A DNA stretch of 14,406 bases from AC-37 sp045805345 (lineage in GTDB: Bacteria; Actinomycetota; Thermoleophilia; Solirubrobacterales; Thermoleophilaceae): NCBI GenBank assembly GCA_045805345.1, contig JBJMLK010000101.1, forward strand, positions 1 to 14,406. The letters run 5' to 3'. Positions 1 through 7,200 of this stretch are shown one piece after another; the stretch's first letter is position 1; every line of letters begins with the position of its first letter. The notes below the pieces were generated by a model, which was given only the letters and a program-made list of their open reading frames with translations, did not search any database and was not told where the DNA came from. A program made the position numbers and the translations under genes.

Positions 1-392
1 ATCGAGTTCGAGGCGCGCATGAACGCCGCGACGTAGCCCGAGGCCGACCACAGCGCGCCGACGAGGCCCACGACGAACAGCACGCCCGCCGCCCCCTGGC
101 TCTTCTGCAGGTTGGTGATGGCGCTCGTGAAGATCGCCGACGCCGGCCCCGGCGCCACGGTCTTCAGGTTGTCGATCAGCGGCTGCGTCGCGGATGTGCC
201 GACGAGCCCGAGGATGGAGACCAGCACGATCAGCATCGGGAAGATCGCCAGGATCCCGTAGTAGGTGAGCGCCGCCGCCCAGTCGGTGAGGTTGTCCTCC
301 TTGAACTCGCGGATCGTGCGCTTGAGCACGTCGCGCCAAGATCCCCCGCCGAGATCGCTCGGCCCCTCCGGTTCACGTCTGTCGTCAGCCAT
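1..392 (-). CDS. YihY/virulence factor BrkB family membrane protein (5' part only)
   Basis: The minus strand from an ATG at 392 reads open for 130 codons to the window edge, so only the N-terminal part is present. About 35 hydrophilic residues are followed by a segment containing WAAALTYYGILAIFPMLI (from residue 38), the typical first-helix signature of the YihY/BrkB family. A second hydrophobic stretch (GVLFVVGLVGALWSASGYVAAFM) lies near the edge. Family members are polytopic inner-membrane proteins with about six helices; the old RNase BN label is wrong and the true role is unsettled. A purine-rich AGGGGAG (complement of about 398-404) lies just upstream of the ATG and supports this start. 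It diverges from the DUF4235 gene. The family call is firm; the function is unknown. Confidence 0.88.
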   Translation of the reverse strand, partial: MADDRREPEGPSDLGGGSWRDVLKRTIREFKEDNLTDWAAALTYYGILAIFPMLIVLVSILGLVGTSATQPLIDNLKTVAPGPASAIFTSAITNLQKSQGAAGVLFVVGLVGALWSASGYVAAFMRASNS

Positions 393-435
393 GCTGCTCC
401 CCTCGTCGTCTCCCGTTCGGTTACCCGACTCGACG

Positions 436-449
436 CCGGGTATACGTTT
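436..449. promoter_or_regulatory. possible divergent -10 region (TATA-like) between BrkB and DUF4235 genes
   Basis: The only AT-rich spot in the 63-base gap is the palindrome GTATAC at 440-445. It reads TATACG (441-446) towards the plus-strand gene and TATACC (444-439) towards the minus-strand gene, so it could serve as a -10 element in both directions. No good -35 box was found on either side. For the plus gene the transcript would start only a few bases before the GTG at 456, so the mRNA would be almost leaderless. This is a pattern call only. Confidence 0.3.
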
Positions 450-455
450 CTCGGC

Positions 456-731
456 GTGAAATTGCTCTTCATTCCGTTCAGCGTGATCGGCGGCCTGATT
501 GCCGGCTTCCTCGGCAAGAAGGTGTTCGAGGGGCTCTGGAGCGTGATCGACGACGAGGAGCCGCCCGAGGCCGAGCACCGCGACGTGAGCTTCGCGAAGG
601 TGCTCGTGGCGGCGGCGCTCGAGGGGGCGGTCTTCAAGGCCACCCGCGCGGCCATGGATCACCAGTCCAGACGCGCGTTTGCGGGCGTCACGGGGAGCTG
701 GCCGGGCGATGAAGCGCCCGAGCCGGAATAA
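456..731 (+). CDS. DUF4235 domain-containing small membrane protein
   Basis: This is a 91-residue protein starting at GTG. It matches the DUF4235 pattern known from actinobacteria: a short hydrophobic N-terminus (KLLFIPFSVIGGLIAGFLGKK), then FEGLWSVIDDEEPPEAEHRD, a second weakly hydrophobic helix (AKVLVAAALEGAVFKATRAAMD), and a C-terminal GVTGSWPGDE. The length is usual for the family. No enzymatic function is known; it is probably a small membrane-associated protein. The GTG is the only sensible start, because the hydrophobic segment begins right after it and the divergent gene starts 63 bases upstream. The family assignment is from recognition of the sequence pattern, not a search. Confidence 0.82.
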   Translation: MKLLFIPFSVIGGLIAGFLGKKVFEGLWSVIDDEEPPEAEHRDVSFAKVLVAAALEGAVFKATRAAMDHQSRRAFAGVTGSWPGDEAPEPE

Positions 732-892
732 ATCCCCCGCAAAACCTTAAATCCTCCTTAACACGGATTACGCCCGGCGCAACGAAAAGCAGCGCAGACG
801 ACCCCGTCAACCTGTAGATTCCGCGCCTTGAGCCCAGGGATAGGCATCGTCACTGCCTGTCCGTCGGCTCGGGAGGGAGAGTTGGGCACGGG
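732..892. other. intergenic region upstream of the MCE operon
   Basis: This 161-base gap probably holds the promoter of the MCE operon. Its first part (741-770) is unusually AT-rich for this DNA, with two CTTAA-containing repeats (at 746-750 and 757-761) and TTAACA at 758-763. A TAGATT at 815-820 could be a -10 box, but I see no -35 at the right distance, so no promoter is called. A purine-rich GGGAGGGAGA at 871-880, about 12 bases before the ATG at 893, is a plausible though slightly distant ribosome binding site. No rho-independent terminator for the DUF4235 gene is evident. Confidence 0.4.
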
Positions 893-2329
893 ATGCGATC
901 GGTGAGCGTTGCGGGGCGCGTAGCGGCGGTTGGCGCCGTCGTTGCCGCGATCGTGATCGTGGCCATCGTGCTCTTCGCCGGCGGGGGCAGCTACTCGGTG
1001 ACCGCGTACTTCCAGAACGCGGCCCAGCTCGTGAAGGGCAACCAGGTCGAGATCGGCGGCACGCCCGTCGGCTCGATCGACGACATCCGGATCACCGACA
1101 ACGGCCAGGCGGCGATCAAGATGTCGATCCAGGACGACTCCAAGCCGCTGCCCCAGGGCACGCAGGCCGTGATCCGTCAGGCGTCGCAGTCCGGCATCGC
1201 CAACCGCTACGTCGAGCTCGAGCTGCCGCCCGGTCGCAAGGACGGCCGGGTCCCCAAGATCCCCGACGGCGGCAAGATCGCGATCACGAGCACCACGACC
1301 ACCGTCGACCTCGACCAGCTCTTCAACACGCTCGACCCCAGCACGCGCTCCGCGATCCAGGCGTTCTTCCGCAACTCGGCGGCCCAGTTCAAGGGCAAGA
1401 CCGCGCAGCAGCGCCTGGCGTTCCGCTACCTCAACCCGGCGCTGTCCACGTCGAGCCGCGTGTTCGGCGAGCTGAACCGCGACAACCCGCTGCTCGCCCG
1501 CTTCCTCGGCGACAGCGCGAAGCTCGTGAACGCGCTGGCCGAGAAGCGCACCCAGCTCACCGACCTGATCACCAACGCCAACACCACGTTCCGCGCGCTC
1601 GGCAGCCAGCGCGTGGCGCTGATGGAGGCGATCGCGCGCCTGCCCGACTTCATGCGCCAGGCCAACAGCACGTTCGTGAACCTGCGCGCCGCGCTCGACG
1701 ACGTCGACCCGCTGGTGAACGCGTCGAAGCCGGTGGCCAAGAAGCTGCGGCCGTTCCTGCACGTGCTGCGCGGGCTGGCGCGCGACGCCCGCCCGACCGT
1801 GCGCGACCTCGCGGACGTCGTGCTCGCCCCGGGCAAGAACAACGACCTCCTCGACCTCGAGGAGTCGTTCCCGGCCCTCGCCTCGGCGGCACTCGACACG
1901 AAGAAGCGCAGCGTCGACTTCGGCACGAAGACCGTCAGCGTCGGCAAGGTCAAGGGCGCCTTCCCGGAGACGACGAAGGCGCTTAAGGACACCGCCCCGA
2001 CGATCGCCTTCGGCCGCCCGTACACGCCCGAGCTGTTCGGCTGGTTCGACGACTTCTCGACCACGGGCCCGGTCGACGCGGAGGGCGGCTTCTCGCGCGT
2101 CTACACGATCCTCAACGCCTTCGACCTGACCAACCCGGCCGTGCCGACGTTCATCCCGCTCAGCGAGCGCGGCGCCGCGCTCACCAAGATCGCGCGCTTC
2201 GGCCAGTTCCGGCGCTGCCCGGGTGCGGCGGACATCATCGCGGCCGACAAGTCGAACGTCCCGTCGGCGCAGCTCAAGGACAAGCTCGACTGCACCGAGT
2301 CGGGCCGGGCGGCGGGAGACATCCCGTGA
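893..2329 (+). CDS. MCE/MlaD family protein, first of three
   Basis: This 478-residue protein has one N-terminal transmembrane helix (about residues 8-29), an MCE/MlaD domain (about 33-112, with QLVKGNQVEIGGTPVGSI and a YVELELPPG strand at its end) and a long, mostly helical region to about 320. The C-terminal part holds a pair of cysteines in RRCPGAAD and LDCTES. MCE proteins form rings in the cell envelope that move lipids or other hydrophobic substrates, normally with a YrbE/MlaE permease and an ATPase. There is no lipobox, so the N-terminal helix is the anchor. The ATG follows a GGGAGGGAGA element. The stop overlaps the next start by four bases (GTGA). The family is firm; the substrate cannot be told. 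Confidence 0.93.
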   Translation: MRSVSVAGRVAAVGAVVAAIVIVAIVLFAGGGSYSVTAYFQNAAQLVKGNQVEIGGTPVGSIDDIRITDNGQAAIKMSIQDDSKPLPQGTQAVIRQASQSGIANRYVELELPPGRKDGRVPKIPDGGKIAITSTTTTVDLDQLFNTLDPSTRSAIQAFFRNSAAQFKGKTAQQRLAFRYLNPALSTSSRVFGELNRDNPLLARFLGDSAKLVNALAEKRTQLTDLITNANTTFRALGSQRVALMEAIARLPDFMRQANSTFVNLRAALDDVDPLVNASKPVAKKLRPFLHVLRGLARDARPTVRDLADVVLAPGKNNDLLDLEESFPALASAALDTKKRSVDFGTKTVSVGKVKGAFPETTKALKDTAPTIAFGRPYTPELFGWFDDFSTTGPVDAEGGFSRVYTILNAFDLTNPAVPTFIPLSERGAALTKIARFGQFRRCPGAADIIAADKSNVPSAQLKDKLDCTESGRAAGDIP

Positions 2330-4023
2330 TCCGCCGCATGGTCACAGCGGGCGTGCTCGTCCTCGCCGTGGTGCTGGCCGTGGTGCTGGCGGGCGCGGGC
2401 GGCGACCTCAAGAGCGGCACGAAGTTCAAGATCGCCTTCGACAACGCCTTCGGCCTCACGAAGGGCGGCGACCTGCGGGTCGGCGGCGTGAAGGCGGGCA
2501 GCACGGACACCTTCAAGCTGTCGAAGGGCCCGGAGTGCCAGAACCACAACACGCACGGGCCCGCGCGTACGTGCGCGATCGTCGAGGCCACGGTCAGCGA
2601 GCCCGGCTTCAAGTCGTTCCGCTCCGACGCCAACTGCGCGATCCGCCAGCAGTCGCTGATCGGCGAGTACTACGTGGACTGCCAGCCCGGCACCTCGAAG
2701 AGGGTCCTCAAGTCAGGGGCCACGATCCCGGTCACGCGCAACAAGTCGACGATCCCGACGGACCTCGTCAACAACGTGCTGCGCCGCCCGTACCGCGAGC
2801 GGCTGCGGATCATCATCGCCGAGCTGGGCACCGGCCTGGCGGGCCGCCCGCAGGACCTGGCCGAGGTGCTGCGGCGCGCGCATCCCGGCCTGCGCGAGAC
2901 CCAGAAGACGCTCAAGATCCTGGGCAACCAGTCGGAGATCATCAAGAACTTCATCAAGGACTCCGACACGGTCGTCCAGTCGCTCGACGAGAAGAAGGCC
3001 GAGGTGGCGCGCTGGATCACGGAGACCGGCAGGACCGCCGAGATCTCGGCGTCGCGGCGCGACGCCATCGCCGCCGGCTTCCAGCGCCTCCCGCGCTTCC
3101 TCGACGAGCTGAAGCCCACCATGGTCCGGCTCGGCCAGCTCACCGACGCCCAGACGCCTCTCCTGCGCGACCTGCAGCGGGCCGCCCCCAGCCTCACCGA
3201 GTTCTTCACGCGGCTCGGCCCGTTCGCCGAGGCCTCGCGACCGGCGTTCAGGTCGCTCGGCAAGACCGCCGACGTCGGCAGCCGCGCTTTCCTGCACTCG
3301 CGCGAGGAGATCGCCGCGCTGAAGAAGGTCGCGAAGAACGCTCCCGGGCTCGCCAAGCCGCTGCGGCAGCTGCTCCAGACGGCGGACGACCCGAAGCGCC
3401 ACGTGGACAACGACCCGCGGGCCGCGGCCACCGCGCCGCCGTCGCCCGACCTCAACTCGAACGCCAAGAACGGCGGCAAGCGCAAGGGCTTCACCGCGAT
3501 GGAGGGCATCCTCAACTACGTCTACTGGCAGACGCTCGCGATCAACGAGTTCGACAGCCTGAGCCACCTCCTGCGCGTGGCCGCGTACCAGGTCCCGGAC
3601 TGCTCGAACATCCAGAACGACCTGCGCGGGCCCGAGATGGGCGGCAGCGCCAAGCAGGCCGCGATCCGCAACAAGTGCAACTCCTTCCTCGGCCCGTTCT
3701 CGCCGGGCATCACGGATCGCGACCCGACCGACCCCGACGGCGGCGTGAAGACCGGGGCCGCGGGCAAGGCCGCCAAGGTCCAGCCCACCAAGCCCGGCCA
3801 GCTCGGCGAGCGGCGCGGCGCCGGCCAGCCGCGCGCGCTGCCGCTGCCCGGCCAGGTCGACCCGTCCAAGCCGCAGGTCGTGCTTCCGCCCGGCGTCCAG
3901 GACCTGCTCGACCGGCTGCAGCGCGGCCTGCCGCCCCCGAAGGGCACGAAGCTGCCGCCGGTGCCCGGCCTGCCTCGCGGCGCCGCCCCTGACCAGATGC
4001 TCGACTTCCTCCTGAGCCCATGA
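2326..4023 (+). CDS. MCE/MlaD family protein, second of three, cysteine-rich MCE domain and Pro-rich tail
   Basis: This 565-residue protein starts at a GTG overlapping the upstream stop, so translation is probably coupled. An N-terminal helix (about residues 5-24) precedes an MCE domain (about 32-130, KFKIAFDNAFGLTKGGDLRV). The domain is enlarged by a loop and carries four cysteines (71, 83, 104, 119) that could form disulfides outside the membrane. A helical region covers about 140-360. A conserved-looking segment near 395-455 holds Cys426 and Cys451. The last 90 or so residues are rich in Pro, Gly and Lys/Arg and probably disordered. Envelope lipid transport as a ring subunit is inferred from the family. 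The stop overlaps the next ATG (ATGA). Confidence 0.9.
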   Translation: MIRRMVTAGVLVLAVVLAVVLAGAGGDLKSGTKFKIAFDNAFGLTKGGDLRVGGVKAGSTDTFKLSKGPECQNHNTHGPARTCAIVEATVSEPGFKSFRSDANCAIRQQSLIGEYYVDCQPGTSKRVLKSGATIPVTRNKSTIPTDLVNNVLRRPYRERLRIIIAELGTGLAGRPQDLAEVLRRAHPGLRETQKTLKILGNQSEIIKNFIKDSDTVVQSLDEKKAEVARWITETGRTAEISASRRDAIAAGFQRLPRFLDELKPTMVRLGQLTDAQTPLLRDLQRAAPSLTEFFTRLGPFAEASRPAFRSLGKTADVGSRAFLHSREEIAALKKVAKNAPGLAKPLRQLLQTADDPKRHVDNDPRAAATAPPSPDLNSNAKNGGKRKGFTAMEGILNYVYWQTLAINEFDSLSHLLRVAAYQVPDCSNIQNDLRGPEMGGSAKQAAIRNKCNSFLGPFSPGITDRDPTDPDGGVKTGAAGKAAKVQPTKPGQLGERRGAGQPRALPLPGQVDPSKPQVVLPPGVQDLLDRLQRGLPPPKGTKLPPVPGLPRGAAPDQMLDFLLSP

Positions 4024-5648
4024 CGCGCGGTCGCGGAACAGCCTCGATCGTCGCGAGCCCGGTGCTGGTCGGCGCGGTCACCACGCTGATCGTGATCGTC
4101 AGCGTGTTCCTCGCCTACAACGCCAACACAGGCCTGCCGTTCGTGCCGACCTACAACCTGCGCGCCGAGATCCCCGGCGGGGCCAACCTGGTGCCCGGCA
4201 ACGAGGTGCGGATCGGCGGCTTCCGCGTGGGCGTGATCGACAAGATCGGCACCGGCAGCAAGGTGTTCGGCGGCGAGCGGCGCTCGATCGCGGTGCTGCG
4301 GATGAAGCTCGACAAGAGCGCGCAGCCGCTGCCCAACGACACCACGATCCTCGTCAGGCCGCGCTCGGCGCTCGGCCTCAAGTACATCGAGCTGACGCCG
4401 GGCAAGAGCAAGGAGAACTTCCGCGACGGCGACACGATCCCGCTCTCGCACGCCAGCGAGCCTGTCGAGTTCGACGACCTGCTCAACACCTTCGACGAGC
4501 GGACGCGGCAGAACTCGCAGGACGCACTGAACGGCTTCGGCGAGGCGTTCGCGGGTCGCGGCAACGACGTGAACGAGGCGATCCTCGGCCTGGCTCCGTT
4601 CTTCCGCTACCTCCAGCCGGTGATGGCCAACCTGAACAACCCCGACACCCAGCTCAAGGAGTTCTTCAAGCAGATCGGCCGCACGTCCGCCCAGGTCGCG
4701 CCGGTGGCGCGGATCCAGGCCGAGCTGTTCTCGAACATGGCCGACACCTTCGAGGCGATCGGCCGCTGCGCGAGCTGCCTGCAGGCGACGATCGTCAAGA
4801 GCCCGCCGACCGAGGACGAGGCGATCCGCGACTTCCCGATCCAGCGGCCGTTCCTGGCCGACTTCGCCGACCTCTCGCGGCGGCTGCAGCCGGCGGCGCG
4901 CATCCTGCCGGTGGCGCTGCCCGCGATCAACTCGGCGCTGCGGGTCGGCACCCCCGTGGTCCGCTCGAGCGTAAAGCTCAACCAGGAGACGGCCAACGTC
5001 TTCGACGCGCTCGACGACCTAGTGCAGAACCCCAACACCTTGCTCGGACTGAACGACCTGAACGCCCTGGTCCGCTCGGGTGCGCCGCTGTTCCGCTACA
5101 TCTCCCCGTACCAGACGGTCTGCAACTACGCGACCTACTTCTTCAATGGCCTCGGCAGCCACATCTCCGAGGGCACCGACTCCGGGACGGCCGAGCGCGT
5201 GCTGCTCAAGAGCGCGAACAACTTCCAGAACGACGTGGCGTACAACGGATTCGGCGCGCGTCCCTCCGACCTGCCGTCGAACGTCGACCCGACCGGTCAG
5301 ACGTCGGGTCCGCCGGTGCTCCCGCCCGACAGCGGCACGAACTCCGCGTACACGCTCCACAACCAGCCGTACACGCCGGCGATCGACGCGCAGGGCAACG
5401 CCGACTGCGCGAAGGGCCAGTTCGGCTACGTCGACGGCCCGCTGCTCGACGACCCGGGTCGCTACCCGCCGGTGCCCGGCACGCGCGATCCGGACGGCAC
5501 CTTCAACACCTGGCAGAAGGCGCACGGAGGCGGCGGCCACCCGGTCGTGGCCGACTACGCGCCGTGGCTCTACGGCCCGACCTTCACCGGCGTCCAGAAC
5601 CTCAGCCAGGTGGACAGCCAGTTGAAGCGCGACGGCATTCAGCCCTAA
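4020..5648 (+). CDS. MCE/MlaD family protein, third of three
   Basis: This 542-residue protein starts at an ATG overlapping the previous stop by four bases. An N-terminal helix (about residues 10-32) is followed by a well-formed MCE domain (about 42-130, IPGGANLVPGNEVRIGGFRVGVI, then LGLKYIELTPG), a helical region to about 350, and a long C-terminal segment rich in Tyr, Gly, Asn and Pro. A CxxC pair lies at Cys250 and Cys253 (GRCASC) and later cysteines in YQTVCNY and NADCAKG. The YQTVCNY segment resembles the C-terminal cysteine region of other actinobacterial MCE proteins. It is the last gene of the triplet and ends three bases from the convergent exporter gene. Ring subunit of an envelope transporter is inferred. 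Confidence 0.92.
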   Translation: MTRGRGTASIVASPVLVGAVTTLIVIVSVFLAYNANTGLPFVPTYNLRAEIPGGANLVPGNEVRIGGFRVGVIDKIGTGSKVFGGERRSIAVLRMKLDKSAQPLPNDTTILVRPRSALGLKYIELTPGKSKENFRDGDTIPLSHASEPVEFDDLLNTFDERTRQNSQDALNGFGEAFAGRGNDVNEAILGLAPFFRYLQPVMANLNNPDTQLKEFFKQIGRTSAQVAPVARIQAELFSNMADTFEAIGRCASCLQATIVKSPPTEDEAIRDFPIQRPFLADFADLSRRLQPAARILPVALPAINSALRVGTPVVRSSVKLNQETANVFDALDDLVQNPNTLLGLNDLNALVRSGAPLFRYISPYQTVCNYATYFFNGLGSHISEGTDSGTAERVLLKSANNFQNDVAYNGFGARPSDLPSNVDPTGQTSGPPVLPPDSGTNSAYTLHNQPYTPAIDAQGNADCAKGQFGYVDGPLLDDPGRYPPVPGTRDPDGTFNTWQKAHGGGGHPVVADYAPWLYGPTFTGVQNLSQVDSQLKRDGIQP

Positions 5649-5651
5649 CGG

Positions 5652-7097
5652 CTAGCGCGCCGGCTCCGGAACCGCACCCGCGTCGCCGAGCTCCACGTGC
5701 GCGCGGCTGTCGCGCCCGCGGATCAGCACCAGCGTGGCCACCAGCCCTAGCGTCGCGATCGCCGCTCCGGCCAGGAAGGCGTCGTGGAAGCCGGACACGA
5801 GCAGCGCCGGTGATCGCGCGCCGCCGGTGGCCGACGCGGAGATCGCGGCGAGGATCGCGAGGCCGAGCGCGCCGCCCACCTGCTGCGCGGTGTTGATCAG
5901 CCCGCTCGCCAGGCCGGAGTCCCGCTCACTCACCCCCGACACCGCGGCGATCGTCGTCGTGACGAACGCGAAGCCGAGGCCGACGGCGGCGAGCAGGGAC
6001 GGCCCGAGGATGTCCTCGGCGAAGCCGCCGTGCACCGACACCTGCGAGAACCACAGGAGTGCCACCGCGATCAGGGCGGTGCCGGCGGCCATCACCTGCT
6101 TGAAGCCGATCCTCGTGACGAGCTGGCTGGCGATGCCGGCCGACAGGATGATCGAGCCCGCGAGCGGCAGGTACGACAGTCCCGCCTTGATCGCGCTGTA
6201 GCCGAGCACCTGCTGCATGTACAGCGAGATGAAGAAGAACATCGAGAACAGCGAAGCGCCCACGAGGAGCCCGACCACGTTGGCCCCCGTCAGGGTCCGC
6301 GACCTGAAGATCCTGAACGGGACGAGTGGGTTGCGCGAGCGGCGCTCGATCGCCACGAACCCGCCGATCAGCACGGCGGCGGCGGCGAGCAGTCCGACCG
6401 TCTGGCCGGAGCCCCAGCCGGCGTCGCCCGCGTCCACGAGCGCGTAGACCAGTGTCGACAGCCCTGCGGTGATGGTCACAGCGCCGGCGAAGTCGAAGTG
6501 CCGGCGCCCGGCATCCGACCGGCTCTCGGCGAGCAGCATCGGCGCGAGGGCCGCGGCGGCCAGGCCGATCGGCACGTTCACCCAGAGGACCCACTCCCAG
6601 CCGAGCCCATCGGTGAGGACGCCGCCCAGGAGCACGCCAGCGGCGCCGCCGCTGCCGGCCACCGCGCCCCAGACGCCGAGCGCCTTGTTCCGCTCGGCGC
6701 CGTCGCGGAAGGTGTTGGTCACGATCGAGAGCGCGGCGGGGGAGAGGATCGCGGCGCCGAGTCCCTGGACGGCGCGCGCGGCGATCAGCTGACCCGAGCT
6801 GGTGGCAAGCCCGCCGGCGAGCGAGGCGAGCGCGAACAGCACGAGGCCGGCCATGAAGACCCTTCGCCGGCCGAGCAGGTCCGCGGCGCGGCCGCCGAGC
6901 AGGAGGAAGCCGCCGAAGGTGAGCACGTACGCGTTCACGACCCACGGCAGGTCGCTCTCGGTGAACTTGAGCGCCCCGCCGATCGTGGGGAGGGCGACGT
7001 TCACGATCGACGCGTCGAGCACGACCACGAACTGCGCGACGCAGAGGAGGATCAGCGCGATCCAGCGGCGATCCTGGGCTGTGGACTTGTCCGTCAT
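5652..7097 (-). CDS. MFS transporter, DHA2 (EmrB/QacA) drug-efflux type, 14 TM
   Basis: This 481-residue protein has about 14 hydrophobic segments. It carries the DHA2 signatures VVLDASIVNVALP in TM1 (Asp28), GGRAADLLGRRRVF (the loop 2-3 MFS motif), and the WVLWVNVPIGL motif after TM5. The length is normal. Such proteins export cationic or hydrophobic compounds using the proton gradient. A strong ribosome site (AGGAG, complement of 7104-7108) stands six bases before the ATG at 7097. It diverges from a TetR gene across a gap holding two palindromes, so repression by that TetR protein is likely. The exported compound is unknown; the neighbouring flavoenzyme hints at a nitro compound or related toxin. 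The 3' end abuts the MCE operon tail to tail. Confidence 0.93.
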   Translation of the reverse strand: MTDKSTAQDRRWIALILLCVAQFVVVLDASIVNVALPTIGGALKFTESDLPWVVNAYVLTFGGFLLLGGRAADLLGRRRVFMAGLVLFALASLAGGLATSSGQLIAARAVQGLGAAILSPAALSIVTNTFRDGAERNKALGVWGAVAGSGGAAGVLLGGVLTDGLGWEWVLWVNVPIGLAAAALAPMLLAESRSDAGRRHFDFAGAVTITAGLSTLVYALVDAGDAGWGSGQTVGLLAAAAVLIGGFVAIERRSRNPLVPFRIFRSRTLTGANVVGLLVGASLFSMFFFISLYMQQVLGYSAIKAGLSYLPLAGSIILSAGIASQLVTRIGFKQVMAAGTALIAVALLWFSQVSVHGGFAEDILGPSLLAAVGLGFAFVTTTIAAVSGVSERDSGLASGLINTAQQVGGALGLAILAAISASATGGARSPALLVSGFHDAFLAGAAIATLGLVATLVLIRGRDSRAHVELGDAGAVPEPAR

Positions 7098-7130
7098 CTC
7101 ACGCTCCTAGCCTTTCGGCGACGGGTGACA

Positions 7131-7136
7131 TATAAT
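7131..7136 (+). promoter_or_regulatory. candidate -10 box (TATAAT) of the tetR-flavoenzyme operon
   Basis: A perfect TATAAT lies on the plus strand directly before the first palindrome, 65 bases upstream of the TetR start codon. Transcription from it would start inside palindrome 1, so a bound repressor would block it. No convincing -35 hexamer was found 16-18 bases upstream. For the divergent exporter, TACTAT on the minus strand (7165-7160), between the two palindromes, is a weaker -10 candidate. Inferred from sequence only. Confidence 0.4.
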
Positions 7137-7137
7137 C

Positions 7138-7157
7138 GGAACCTGAACTCCGGTTCC
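7138..7157. promoter_or_regulatory. operator-like palindrome 1 (imperfect)
   Basis: The site begins GGAACC and ends GGTTCC, with outer arms that pair perfectly (CGGAACC at 7137-7143 with GGTTCCG at 7152-7158) and a less symmetrical centre. Read on the minus strand it agrees with palindrome 2 at 16 of 20 positions. Being in the gap between a TetR gene and a divergent exporter, and next to a TATAAT, it is probably one of two binding sites for the TetR protein. Confidence 0.65.
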
Positions 7158-7167
7158 GCATAGTACA

Positions 7168-7187
7168 GGAATCGGAATTCCGATTCC
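7168..7187. promoter_or_regulatory. operator-like palindrome 2 (perfect 20 bp)
   Basis: GGAATCGGAATTCCGATTCC is its own reverse complement over all 20 bases and lies 13 bases before the TetR start codon. Its centre is 30 bp from that of palindrome 1, about three helical turns, so two dimers would sit on the same DNA face. Size and position fit a TetR-family operator controlling the regulator, the coupled flavoenzyme and the divergent exporter. Confidence 0.75.
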
Positions 7188-7200
7188 ACTTACGTTCACC

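Noticed and set aside
758..1762. Long minus-strand open frame (334 codons) opposite the first MCE gene
   Set aside because: It is rich in Arg, Ala, Val, Gly and His without domain features, as is usual for antisense frames in very GC-rich DNA, and the plus-strand frame is clearly an MCE protein.
2223..3992. 589-codon plus-strand frame overlapping the second MCE gene
   Set aside because: It is dominated by Arg, Pro, Ala and Gly in no recognisable pattern; the 2326-4023 frame has the helix and MCE domain and is coupled to both neighbours.
6030..7163. 377-codon plus-strand frame opposite the MFS exporter
   Set aside because: The composition is Glu, Arg, Gly and His rich and featureless, while the minus frame has 14 hydrophobic helices and MFS motifs.
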